This document shows, piece after piece, positions 1 to 6,269 of a stretch of DNA of 8,182 nt. The DNA lies in NCBI GenBank assembly GCA_013695195.1, contig JACDAY010000154.1, forward strand, positions 1 to 8,182, given 5' to 3'. The stretch's first letter is position 1. Each line of letters starts with the position of its first letter. Source of the DNA: Blastocatellia bacterium (GTDB lineage Bacteria > Acidobacteriota > Blastocatellia > Pyrinomonadales > Pyrinomonadaceae). Under the pieces are notes generated by a model. That model ran no database searches and was not told the origin of the DNA. It saw only the letters and a program-made list of their open reading frames with translations. Both the position numbers and the translations under genes were made by a program.

Positions 1-2
1 GT

Positions 3-77
3 GCCAAGGAGGTCCGGCGCAAACAGTTCCTGGCGAAACTTCGGATGACGCAGGAAACGGGCACGGAACTATTCTGA
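3..77 (+). CDS. C-terminal tail of an unidentified protein (5' end outside window)
   Basis: An open frame enters from the left edge and stops at TGA 75-77. Its 24 visible residues run from AKEVRRKQ to TGTELF and are charged and helix-like (RRKQFLAKLRM), as in a real protein C-terminus. The opposite strand reads less convincingly here. The stop lies 11 bases from the convergent stop of the minus-strand remnant at 89, a spacing typical of two genes meeting tail to tail. The piece is too short to identify a family, and no function is proposed. Confidence 0.4.
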   Translation, partial: AKEVRRKQFLAKLRMTQETGTELF

Positions 78-88
78 ATTTCGAAGCC

Positions 89-298
89 CTACCTCGGGGT
101 CTTGGGCGCGGCAGGAAACACGAATTCGATCTGCCCGGCGTTCAAATAGAAAACGATGTAGCTGTCAGCTTTCTCCGGCGCCTTAAAAACTCCATGCCCG
201 GCTATCTTCTCGCCCGGGGCTATCGTTCGGCTAGGCCCGGCTGCGAGAGTCGGTAGCGACCCAGGGCCAACTAACCGAAGATTGTCATGTGCGTTATG
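89..298 (-). pseudogene. C-terminal remnant of an unidentified, probably beta-rich protein
   Basis: The minus strand is open for about 70 codons between a stop at 299-301 and the TAG at 89-91. The translation looks truly coding: a Pro/Gly-rich stretch (LVGPGSLPTLAAGPS), then IAPGEKIAGHGVF, KAPEKADSYIVFYLN and GQIEFVFPAAPKTPR. The alternating hydrophobic pattern and the 'APGEK..GHGVF' phrase resemble the last strands of an immunoglobulin-like domain of the DUF4352 kind; that family guess is weak. No ATG or GTG lies in frame before the conserved-looking part, and the upstream side runs into the start of the oxidoreductase gene on the other strand. This is therefore best read as the 3' end of a gene whose front was lost at a rearrangement near 285-300. 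A chance open frame is the alternative. Confidence 0.42.
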
Positions 299-1369
299 CT
301 AAACGCAGATATGCCAAACGGAACAGGTTCTTTTCTGATTTATGGTGCTAACGGGTACACGGGGGAGTTGATCACTCGTTACGCCGCCGAGCGCGGAATG
401 AAGCCGATACTCGCGGGTAGAAATGCGATCGCGATCGAAGAGCTCGCAAAGAAACATCATCTCGACTATCGTGTTTTCTCCCTCGACGAGACAGCGAGAC
501 TCGACGCCGCGCTGCAGGAAGTTGAAATGGTCTTGCACTGCGCGGGGCCGTTCTCGATAACGTCGCGGGCAATGGTTGAGGCTTGTCTTCGGAACAAAAA
601 GCATTACACGGATATTACGGGCGAGATCTCCGTTTTCGAATCGATGGCCGCACTCGATGACAAGGCGAAAGCGTCCGGAGTCATGATCATGCCCGGCGTT
701 GGATTCGACGTCGTCCCGAGCGACTGCCTGGCGAAGCATTTAAAAGATCGGTTGCCATCGGCGACGCATCTCTCGCTCGCGTTCTATGGAATGGGGCGCA
801 TCTCGCACGGCACGCAGGCAACGATGACGATGAACGTCGGCAGCGGCGGTGCGATTCGCAAAGACGGCAAGATCACAAAAGTTGCGGCGGCATGGAAATC
901 GCGCGAGATCGATTTCAGCGAGGTGAAGAAGATGGGTGTGACGATTCCGTGGGGCGACGTCTCTACCGCTTATCACTCAACCGGGATTCCGAACATCGAG
1001 GTCTTTACGGTAATGCCGAAACAGAATCTAAAGATGCTCAAGCTGAGTCGCTATCTGGGATGGCTGCTCGCCACCAAACCGGTCCAGGAATACCTGCAGA
1101 AACAAATCCCGCCGGGTGGACCTAGCGACGCGGAGCGGGCGAAGGGTAAGACGCTGCTCTGGGGTGAGGCGTCAGACCTGAACGGAAATCGGGTCGAATC
1201 GCGACTCCAGACACCGGAGGGTTATACGATCACAGCCCTCGCTGCCCTAAACATCGCGCAGAAGATCCTCGAAGGACATTTCACACCGGGATTTCAAACT
1301 CCGGCGAAGGCATACGGAGCCGACGTTGTCCTTGAGATCGAAGGGGTCACAAGGCAAGATGCGGTCTAA
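287..1369 (+). CDS. Saccharopine dehydrogenase family NAD(P)-dependent oxidoreductase
   Basis: This 360-residue soluble protein opens with a Rossmann fold. The dinucleotide loop GANGYTG is at residues 20-26, and the second strand ends in ILAGRN (41-46), whose Arg suggests NADP(H) preference. VLHCAGPF (82-89), YTDITGE (107-113) and PGVGFDVVPSD (136-146) are hallmarks of the saccharopine-dehydrogenase-like/trans-acting enoyl reductase group. Members of this group are usually not true saccharopine dehydrogenases, and the substrate cannot be told from sequence. Length is normal for the family and the frame is intact. The start is uncertain: ATG at 287, 296 and 311 are all in frame, none has a good ribosome binding site, and ATG 311 would put the Rossmann strand at the usual distance from the N-terminus. 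Its TAA overlaps the TAG of the convergent TonB-receptor remnant. Family confidence is high; start and substrate are unresolved. Confidence 0.9.
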   Translation: MCVMLNADMPNGTGSFLIYGANGYTGELITRYAAERGMKPILAGRNAIAIEELAKKHHLDYRVFSLDETARLDAALQEVEMVLHCAGPFSITSRAMVEACLRNKKHYTDITGEISVFESMAALDDKAKASGVMIMPGVGFDVVPSDCLAKHLKDRLPSATHLSLAFYGMGRISHGTQATMTMNVGSGGAIRKDGKITKVAAAWKSREIDFSEVKKMGVTIPWGDVSTAYHSTGIPNIEVFTVMPKQNLKMLKLSRYLGWLLATKPVQEYLQKQIPPGGPSDAERAKGKTLLWGEASDLNGNRVESRLQTPEGYTITALAALNIAQKILEGHFTPGFQTPAKAYGADVVLEIEGVTRQDAV

Positions 1370-1944
1370 AAGTGGAACTTGAATCCGACTTGTGCCTGAC
1401 GACTCCCGAGCGAGAATGATGTATTCCGAGCCTTGAAGTCCGGCAGTTGACCGATCATTTCGCCCGTCACGGGATTCGTAGGTACGAGGACGTTGTTGTA
1501 AGAGACTATGCTGTTTATGTTGAAGAGATTCTGCATCTCGACGAGCGCTTCCAATCTGAACCGCTCATTGAAGTGGAAAAACCGCGAATAGCGCATATCA
1601 AGATTGAATTGTGGCGGCGTCTTACCCGAATTACGCTTGATTCCCACGGGTCGGTCTGAGAAAAACAGCCCGTCGAGATTAAGATCGAGCGGAGAAAGCG
1701 AACCGTCCCTAAGAAGGCCGGAGCCAATCGTAAAGCGCTCACTGCTATTCGCGGTAGTAATGATCCCGAACTGATTGTTGTTGAGAATCGTTCGCAGCGT
1801 TTTGTTTCGAATTCCGAATTGCAGGCGGGCGACCATGCTCATCACAAACGTGTGTCGCTGATCACCGTAGGAATATCCTTTGTCCAGTGCTCGGTTCGTT
1901 GGGTCGGACAGGGCGAAAGAATTGCTAGCTCCACCACCAAGCAT
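1366..1944 (-). pseudogene. TonB-dependent receptor (Oar-like) C-terminal fragment
   Basis: About 190 residues match the closing strands of the large acidobacterial Oar-like outer-membrane receptors, which carry an N-terminal carboxypeptidase-regulatory-like domain and a 22-strand barrel. Recognisable landmarks are ALDKGYSYGDQRHTFVMS, the LDLNLDGLFFSDRPVG block, IKRNSGKTPPQFNLDMRYSR, FRLEALVEMQNLFN, and the terminal outer-membrane insertion strand ending QVGFKFHF with a C-terminal Phe. Full-length relatives are around 1,000 residues, so signal peptide, plug and most of the barrel are missing. Similarity starts right after the Met at 1944, where the sequence turns into kinase coding sequence in a different frame. 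No ribosome binding site precedes that Met. It cannot form a pore alone and is almost certainly a relic left by a deletion or rearrangement, unless the join is an assembly error. Confidence 0.85.
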
Positions 1945-2459
1945 ATACGGAAAGAACTATGTTTTCGGGCTTTATGTCACGGTGAATAATGCGGGCCGAG
2001 TGCGCTGCTGCCAGAGCACTCGCAACCTGAATAGTAATATCCAGTATCTTAGAAAGATTCAGATCGTCCTTTTCCAAAGTGCTTCGGAGCGTTTGTCCAT
2101 CGATATATTCGCTGACGATGTAATGCGAATTCTCGGTCTGCCCGATCTCATGGATCGTGAGTATATTCGGATGGTTTAACGCCGAGGCGGCCTTTGCCTC
2201 CTGGATAAAGCGCTGGATGTTCGACTCATTATTCTCGTATTTCTCGTTGAGAAGCTTTATCGCGATTCTGCGTTCAAGCTGTCCGTCCTTTGCGAGATAG
2301 ACCTCGCCCATTCCACCTTCACCGATCAGCCGGATAATTTCGCAACAGATCATCGTCGCCCTCGCATGCTCTCGCAAGGTATTCCTCTCGAAGATCGTTT
2401 TCGATCGCTAGGGCCGAATTGAAAATTGCTTTGACCTTTTGCCAGTGGTCGAGACGCAT
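1945..2459 (-). pseudogene. Broken second Ser/Thr protein kinase (paralogue of upstream kinase)
   Basis: The gene starts at ATG 2459, only 11 bases after the stop of the intact kinase, with a good GAGG ribosome binding site. Its first 40 residues (MRLDHWQKVKAIFNSA...GDDDLLR) align with the start of that kinase (VNPADWKKIKDIFNAA...). Near 2337-2342 the frame shifts: continuing straight on gives NYPADR and a stop at 2319-2321, while a shifted frame resumes with EIIRLIGEGGMGEVYLAK, the Gly-rich loop. About 38 residues of linker present in the paralogue are absent, so a deletion of about 116 bases is inferred. The kinase part continues through VAIK-equivalent IAIKLLNE, an almost identical RFIQEAKAASALNHP helix, and HRDIKPEN, then ends abruptly after ENIVL at about 1950. 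DFG, the activation loop, the rest of the C-lobe, and any TM or TPR region are gone. The gene cannot encode an active kinase. Confidence 0.88.
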
Positions 2460-2470
2460 CTGATCTTCCT

Positions 2471-4750
2471 CTATTTAAACTCGTCCCGATACTTTTCATT
2501 TAGCGATCTCATCTCAGCCATGAAAGTTACAAAGGCGGGGGCCGTTCTGATGTTATTGAACGTGGCATCACTTTCAAACAAAGGGTAACAAGGGAGGCCG
2601 TCACCGGCTGCGTTTCGCAGCCACTTGACCGCGTCCGGCGCCCTATTCATAAGTGCGTAAGCGGAGGCGATGTTGAAAGCGGTATGGTGAAAGTGACCAA
2701 ACCCTTCGCCCACCTCCACCGCTCGTTGGATCGCTTTCTCTGCTTCATGCGTTTTTCCCTCCTTGGCCAAAAGTATTGCCCTGACGCTTGTTACGGTGCC
2801 GCCAAGGTCGGTCGAATGCGTAGTTAAATAGTCGTTCACGACCTGCGAGGCCTCACTAGTTCGGCCAAGGTGGAATAACGCAGTCGCCTCCTGGAACGCC
2901 CAGAGCGAAGGGTTCTTATCAAGCGGAGTACTTTCGTATATATGCAAAGCTCTTGCGTAATCACCTCTATACATTGCGATCACGCCGAGACGGTAACGCG
3001 CCATGGTGTTGCCCGGATTAATAGCGACCGCCTTTTCGACCTCCGCCGATGCTTTATCGAACAGGCCAATGTGAAGATAAACAAGCCCTAGTTGGTGATG
3101 AGCTTCGTCAAGGTTCGGGTTAAGAGCAAGAGCCCGTTCGTAAGATCGAATCACCTGATCGTGAGGAAATCGGTTTGCGTGCGTCCACGTTATCAGACCG
3201 CGGGCAAAATGTGCCTCAGCCAGATCGGGGGTCAGCGTTAGGGCCTTTTCAACGGCAAATTGAGCATCCTCGATCAGCTTTGCGCGCTTTTCGGGCGACG
3301 CGAGGTAAAATGCCTTTACGTTGTACGAACGGGCAAGTTCGGCGTACGCCGGTGCAAATCCAGGGTCGATTGCGATAGCCTGCTCGAGCAGCTCGATAGA
3401 CCTTTCATTGTTTTCCTGGTTTTCGCTCCCGGCATTGACCTTTCCGCGTAGATAAAGATCGTACGCCGGTGAGCTTGAGTATGCGGCATCCTCGGGCTGA
3501 TCGTAGAGCAAGCCGAAAATAGCGGCGGCGATAATAACAGCAGCCGTGGCCAGAAATTTGACCGACGCAAACCGACTGACCTTCTGCATTTCGCTTGTTT
3601 GAGGACTCGGGCCGCGTGCGGTGTTCGGACTCAAAATCGCATTGGTCTCGTCACCGACCCTAGCCGAAAACTCGCCCTTTTGTCGTAGCGACAAATTCTC
3701 TTTGACTTCTTTGAGCTCCGTCAGAACGCTGTCGAACGTTTGGTAGCGGTCGTCCGGTCCCTTTTGCAGCATTTTCGAGATGATCCGTTGTAATTCATCC
3801 GGAACACCGACGACGAAGCGGTGAAGCGGGTCCGGTTCCTTGTTGATCAGATTGGCGAACGATTCTGAATTGGTCTCGCCGGTAAATGGAGTTCGGCCGG
3901 CTATCATCTCATATAACAAAACGCCGAAGCTGAATATATCTGTCCTGTGATCGACGGGAGCACCCTTTGCCTGCTCAGGCGACATATATTTGACGGTGCC
4001 GAGTATCAGACCTTTTGCGGTTTGGTTTTGTCTAACTGTTTCGTCCCCAAGTCCTATAAGCGGGTTCTGCTCGGGCATCAATTTAGCCAGGCCAAAGTCA
4101 AGCACCTTTACATAACCATCGTGCCGAATAATGATATTTTCGGGCTTAATGTCACGGTGAATTATTCGGGCAGCGTGGGCGGTGGTCAGCGCTTCGGCGA
4201 TCTGGATCGTGATATCCAGGCATTTCGATAATTCGAGTCGCTCTTCTCCGAGCAGGTCGCGCAAAGTACTTCCGTCGATATACTCACTTACTATGTAATG
4301 ACATCCTTCGGTCTCGCCGAACTCATAGATAGTGAGGATGCTCGGATGATTAAGGGCCGAGGCGGCCTTCGCTTCCTGAATAAAGCGTCTTAAGCCATCA
4401 CCGCGGTCATCGAAATTCTCATTGATTATTTTTATCGCGACTTTCCGTTCCAGCTTATCGTCTCGGGCCAGGTAAACCTTCCCCATTCCGCCGACTCCGA
4501 TCAATTCAATAATTTCGAAGCGATCCAGGAACCTGGTGGGAGGAAAGTCGGCTTTTGCATCCTCTTTTATGTCTATGCCCGCCCGTTCCATGAAAGTGGA
4601 CCTGTCGGAACGCAATAGGGCCTCGACCTCGCGACGAAGGCCGTCGTTGCCACGGCATTCGCGTTCTAAAAGCTCATCGCGCGCCGACGGTTCGGCGTTT
4701 ACCGCCGCATTAAAGATATCTTTGATCTTTTTCCAGTCTGCCGGATTCAC
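2471..4750 (-). CDS. Membrane Ser/Thr protein kinase with TPR sensor domain
   Basis: Numbered from the GTG at 4750 this is a 759-residue bacterial Hanks-type kinase. Residues 1-75 are the helical N-terminal extension common in acidobacterial kinases. The kinase domain starts near 76, with Gly-rich loop IGVGGMGKVY, VAIK lysine about 107, catalytic HRDIKPEN (Asp about 200), DFG at 218-220 and the APE-equivalent SPEQA about 257. All catalytic residues are present. A Ser/Thr-rich juxtamembrane segment leads to one membrane helix (about 399-416), then TPR-like helical repeats (about 427 to 600 and beyond; PGFAPAYAELARSY, PNLDEAHHQLGLVY) that should lie outside the cytoplasm. The GTG start is chosen because it overlaps the sigma factor's TGA (GTGA), has GGAAG six bases upstream, and gives an N-terminus matching the broken paralogue; an upstream ATG at 4804 would overlap the sigma gene by 58 bases. 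Likely role: sensing an envelope signal and phosphorylating the co-encoded sigma factor (inference). Confidence 0.93.
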   Translation of the reverse strand: MNPADWKKIKDIFNAAVNAEPSARDELLERECRGNDGLRREVEALLRSDRSTFMERAGIDIKEDAKADFPPTRFLDRFEIIELIGVGGMGKVYLARDDKLERKVAIKIINENFDDRGDGLRRFIQEAKAASALNHPSILTIYEFGETEGCHYIVSEYIDGSTLRDLLGEERLELSKCLDITIQIAEALTTAHAARIIHRDIKPENIIIRHDGYVKVLDFGLAKLMPEQNPLIGLGDETVRQNQTAKGLILGTVKYMSPEQAKGAPVDHRTDIFSFGVLLYEMIAGRTPFTGETNSESFANLINKEPDPLHRFVVGVPDELQRIISKMLQKGPDDRYQTFDSVLTELKEVKENLSLRQKGEFSARVGDETNAILSPNTARGPSPQTSEMQKVSRFASVKFLATAAVIIAAAIFGLLYDQPEDAAYSSSPAYDLYLRGKVNAGSENQENNERSIELLEQAIAIDPGFAPAYAELARSYNVKAFYLASPEKRAKLIEDAQFAVEKALTLTPDLAEAHFARGLITWTHANRFPHDQVIRSYERALALNPNLDEAHHQLGLVYLHIGLFDKASAEVEKAVAINPGNTMARYRLGVIAMYRGDYARALHIYESTPLDKNPSLWAFQEATALFHLGRTSEASQVVNDYLTTHSTDLGGTVTSVRAILLAKEGKTHEAEKAIQRAVEVGEGFGHFHHTAFNIASAYALMNRAPDAVKWLRNAAGDGLPCYPLFESDATFNNIRTAPAFVTFMAEMRSLNEKYRDEFK

Positions 4751-5337
4751 TGAACACTTCCGTTCGTGAGTTGCGCTCCGAGCCAAGCCCTCGCTATCCG
4801 CCATTCACGCTTCACCGTGGTCCGTGATATTCCAAGGATCCGAGCCGTGTCCTCAACATCGAAGCCGCTGAAAAAGCGCAACTCCGCGATTCGGGCCTGC
4901 CGGGCATCAAATTCCGCCAATTTGTTAAGGGCCTCGTCGAGGTCGAGAAGTTCGATAACGTCCTTTTGCGCCGCCGCCGCCACCACGACGTCATCAATCG
5001 GCACGTGTATTATACTCGCCCCGCGCTTTGCCCGGTTCCGCGTCTTTGCATAGTCCACAAGAATGCGTCTCATGAGCGTCGCGCAGATCGCAAAAAAATG
5101 GATGCGGCTCTCCCACTCTAAAGTCTGCTGGCGACTCAGCTTAAGGTAGGTTTCGTTTATCAATGCGCTTGTCTGAAGAGTGTGCCCCGGACGCTCGCGG
5201 CGGAGAAATTGGTGTGCTTGACGGCGCAATTCGTCGTAGATGACGGGAAACAGCTCATTCGCTTCATCACCGCTGCCCTTGCTCCAGGCACGGAGCATGT
5301 CCGTGATCTCTGGAAATGAAGGTTTGGCCTGTGGCAT
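4747..5337 (-). CDS. ECF sigma factor of the kinase-associated type
   Basis: This 196-residue protein has sigma region 2 (about 10-105: DELRRQAHQFLRRER, HTLQTSALINETYLKL, RIHFFAICATLMRRILVDYA) and region 4 (about 137-186: ALNKLAEFDARQARIAELRFF, with HTH DVEDTARILGISRTTVKREW). This pattern matches the acidobacterial/planctomycete ECF group often encoded beside Ser/Thr kinases (TIGR02999-like). It lacks the acidic DAED-type motif of region 2.2 and has Thr/Ser there (T53, T56, S57, T63), as in ECF43-like factors switched on by phosphorylation. No anti-sigma factor is adjacent; the kinase follows with a GTGA overlap. ATG 5337 is preferred over in-frame ATG 5370: GGTGAG sits six bases upstream of it, the family usually starts close to this point, and a candidate promoter would place the transcript start near 5370. 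Confidence 0.93.
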   Translation of the reverse strand: MPQAKPSFPEITDMLRAWSKGSGDEANELFPVIYDELRRQAHQFLRRERPGHTLQTSALINETYLKLSRQQTLEWESRIHFFAICATLMRRILVDYAKTRNRAKRGASIIHVPIDDVVVAAAAQKDVIELLDLDEALNKLAEFDARQARIAELRFFSGFDVEDTARILGISRTTVKREWRIARAWLGAQLTNGSVQ

Positions 5338-5376
5338 GACGAACTCACCGTCCAAGGGTAGGTAACGCATCTAAAA

Positions 5377-5403
5377 AGTATCGCCTTTTGGCCATTCCGT
5401 CAA
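5377..5403 (-). promoter_or_regulatory. Candidate promoter of the sigma factor-kinase operon
   Basis: On the minus strand TTGACG (5398-5403) matches five of six bases of the housekeeping -35 box. GATACT (5377-5382) is a moderate -10 match, 15 bases away. The spacer is short, so support is only moderate. Transcription would start near 5370, leaving a leader of about 33 bases before ATG 5337 and excluding ATG 5370 as the start. An autoregulatory ECF-type promoter could not be recognised because the target motif of this sigma group is not known to me. Confidence 0.35.
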
Positions 5404-5409
5404 TTTTTT

Positions 5410-5431
5410 AGGGTCTTCGGGCCCTGTTTTT
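5410..5431 (+). terminator. UUCG-tetraloop hairpin with T-tract in the divergent control region
   Basis: AGGGTC (5410-5415), loop TTCG (5416-5419) and GGCCCT (5420-5425) form a six-pair stem with one G-U pair and a stabilising C(UUCG)G loop, followed by GTTTTT. This has the form of an intrinsic terminator reading rightward. No plus-strand gene ends just before it; the gene to the left points away. It may therefore stop antisense or spurious transcripts, or act as an attenuator in the leader of the secreted protein gene if that promoter lies further left. On the minus strand it is followed by an A-run, so it should not terminate in that direction. Confidence 0.5.
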
Positions 5432-5489
5432 CATATTTGTCGCGTATATATGCAGGGCCACATTCAGGCCTGAAAACTAGAACAATTTC

Positions 5490-5495
5490 AGGAGG
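5490..5495 (+). promoter_or_regulatory. Strong ribosome binding site of the secreted protein gene
   Basis: AGGAGG is a perfect Shine-Dalgarno core eight bases before ATG 5504. It fixes the start and suggests efficient translation. It is the strongest such site in the window. Confidence 0.8.
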
Positions 5496-5503
5496 ACCTT
5501 ATT

Positions 5504-6115
5504 ATGAACCAGAAAACGATTTGCGGGGGGATCATACCGATGCTTGTATTGGTCGCCGCCATGGTGTCGCACGTTTACTCGCAGCCGAAGAACAACGCGG
5601 AACAGGTCACAATGGAACTTATCGGCCAAGTGACAAACCCATCGCCTGCCACCTCGATCCAGATCGGGTATTTGACTTACGCGAACGGCCTCGAATCGGA
5701 GTTGTTTACAGGTGTGCCAAACAACGAGACAAACGCATTGCTTACCTTTTTCAGCGATACAGTCACGACGAGGGTCATTAACAACGGTACGATCCGGACG
5801 ATCAACAGAAGAGGAACATTCATGATCTATTTGGACACGACTCCAAATGGCGATTTCGCCGATCCCGATACCTTCCGTGACGGTTCTCCTGTGCTGACCG
5901 CAGATCTGCGCCACCAAGTGATCGTCGATACGATCACCTCGGCGTTTACGGCGACATTCACTCTAACAGTTACATCCGTCGAAGGGTTTGAGATCGGGAG
6001 TCAATACACCCGCCTCGGCAGGGTGGGGCAGAAGCTAAGACTAACGTTTTTCGGGCACCTAAACTCGCCCGGCCCACCTTCCGGCTATATTTCGGGAATG
6101 ATGATCGGTAGCTGA
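5504..6115 (+). CDS. Secreted protein of unknown function
   Basis: The 203-residue product begins with a clear Sec signal peptide: MNQK, hydrophobic stretch GGIIPMLVLVAAMVSHV, and likely cleavage after VYS or nearby, before QPKNNAEQ. The mature part of about 177 residues has no cysteine, no membrane segment and no motif I recognise. It is rich in Thr, Asn, Gly and short alternating hydrophobic strands (TATFTLTVTSVEGFEIG; LRLTFFGHLNSPGPPSGY), which suggests a single beta-sandwich domain exported to the periplasm or outside. DTTPNGDFADPDTFRDGSPV is an Asp-rich loop that could bind a cation, though this is speculative. The start is secured by the AGGAGG site. The gene is divergent from the sigma-kinase operon across about 165 bases, making it a reasonable candidate target of that sigma factor. 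A strong hairpin follows the stop. Coding status is well supported; function is unknown. Confidence 0.85.
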   Translation: MNQKTICGGIIPMLVLVAAMVSHVYSQPKNNAEQVTMELIGQVTNPSPATSIQIGYLTYANGLESELFTGVPNNETNALLTFFSDTVTTRVINNGTIRTINRRGTFMIYLDTTPNGDFADPDTFRDGSPVLTADLRHQVIVDTITSAFTATFTLTVTSVEGFEIGSQYTRLGRVGQKLRLTFFGHLNSPGPPSGYISGMMIGS

Positions 6116-6152
6116 TCGCGCGCCACATAAGGAGGCGTCTAAGAGCGACACC

Positions 6153-6176
6153 GGCGCGGCCTTAAATCGCCGCGCC
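6153..6176 (+). terminator. Perfect 8-bp GC hairpin after the secreted protein gene
   Basis: GGCGCGGC (6153-6160) and GCCGCGCC (6169-6176) are perfect inverted repeats with an eight-base loop CTTAAATC, 37 bases after the stop of the secreted protein gene. The following CCTGTCTCTC is pyrimidine-rich but lacks a real T-run, so this is either a weak intrinsic terminator or a 3'-end stabilising stem. Confidence 0.6.
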
Positions 6177-6269
6177 CCTGTCTCTCGTCCGACAGAGAAC
6201 TCAATTTATTCTCGCCGGAATCCTCGAATTTGTGCCTATTTAAGGACCCCGCCGAAAGGTTAGATCATT

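Noticed and set aside
299..739. Long open frame on the minus strand inside the oxidoreductase gene
   Set aside because: It is antisense to a well-conserved Rossmann enzyme and its translation is Arg/His-rich with no domain pattern, a typical shadow frame.
1930..1960. Insertion sequence or integration site at the kinase/receptor join
   Set aside because: No transposase, terminal inverted repeats or target duplication could be seen within several hundred bases on either side.
1880..2179. Plus-strand open frame across the kinase/receptor junction
   Set aside because: It is antisense to clearly recognisable kinase and receptor coding sequence, has no ribosome binding site and encodes no recognisable protein.
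1925..2377. Separate functional small kinase of 150 residues
   Set aside because: It lacks DFG, the activation loop and most of the C-lobe, its apparent start lies inside a deletion-shifted frame, and its last eight residues come from the foreign junction.
5477..5917. Minus-strand 146-codon frame opposite the secreted protein
   Set aside because: The plus strand has a perfect ribosome binding site and signal peptide; the minus reading is Arg/His/Cys-rich with no such support.
6178..6200. Small inverted repeat TCTCT...AGAGA after the main hairpin
   Set aside because: Only five base pairs with no T-tract, so it is likely by chance.
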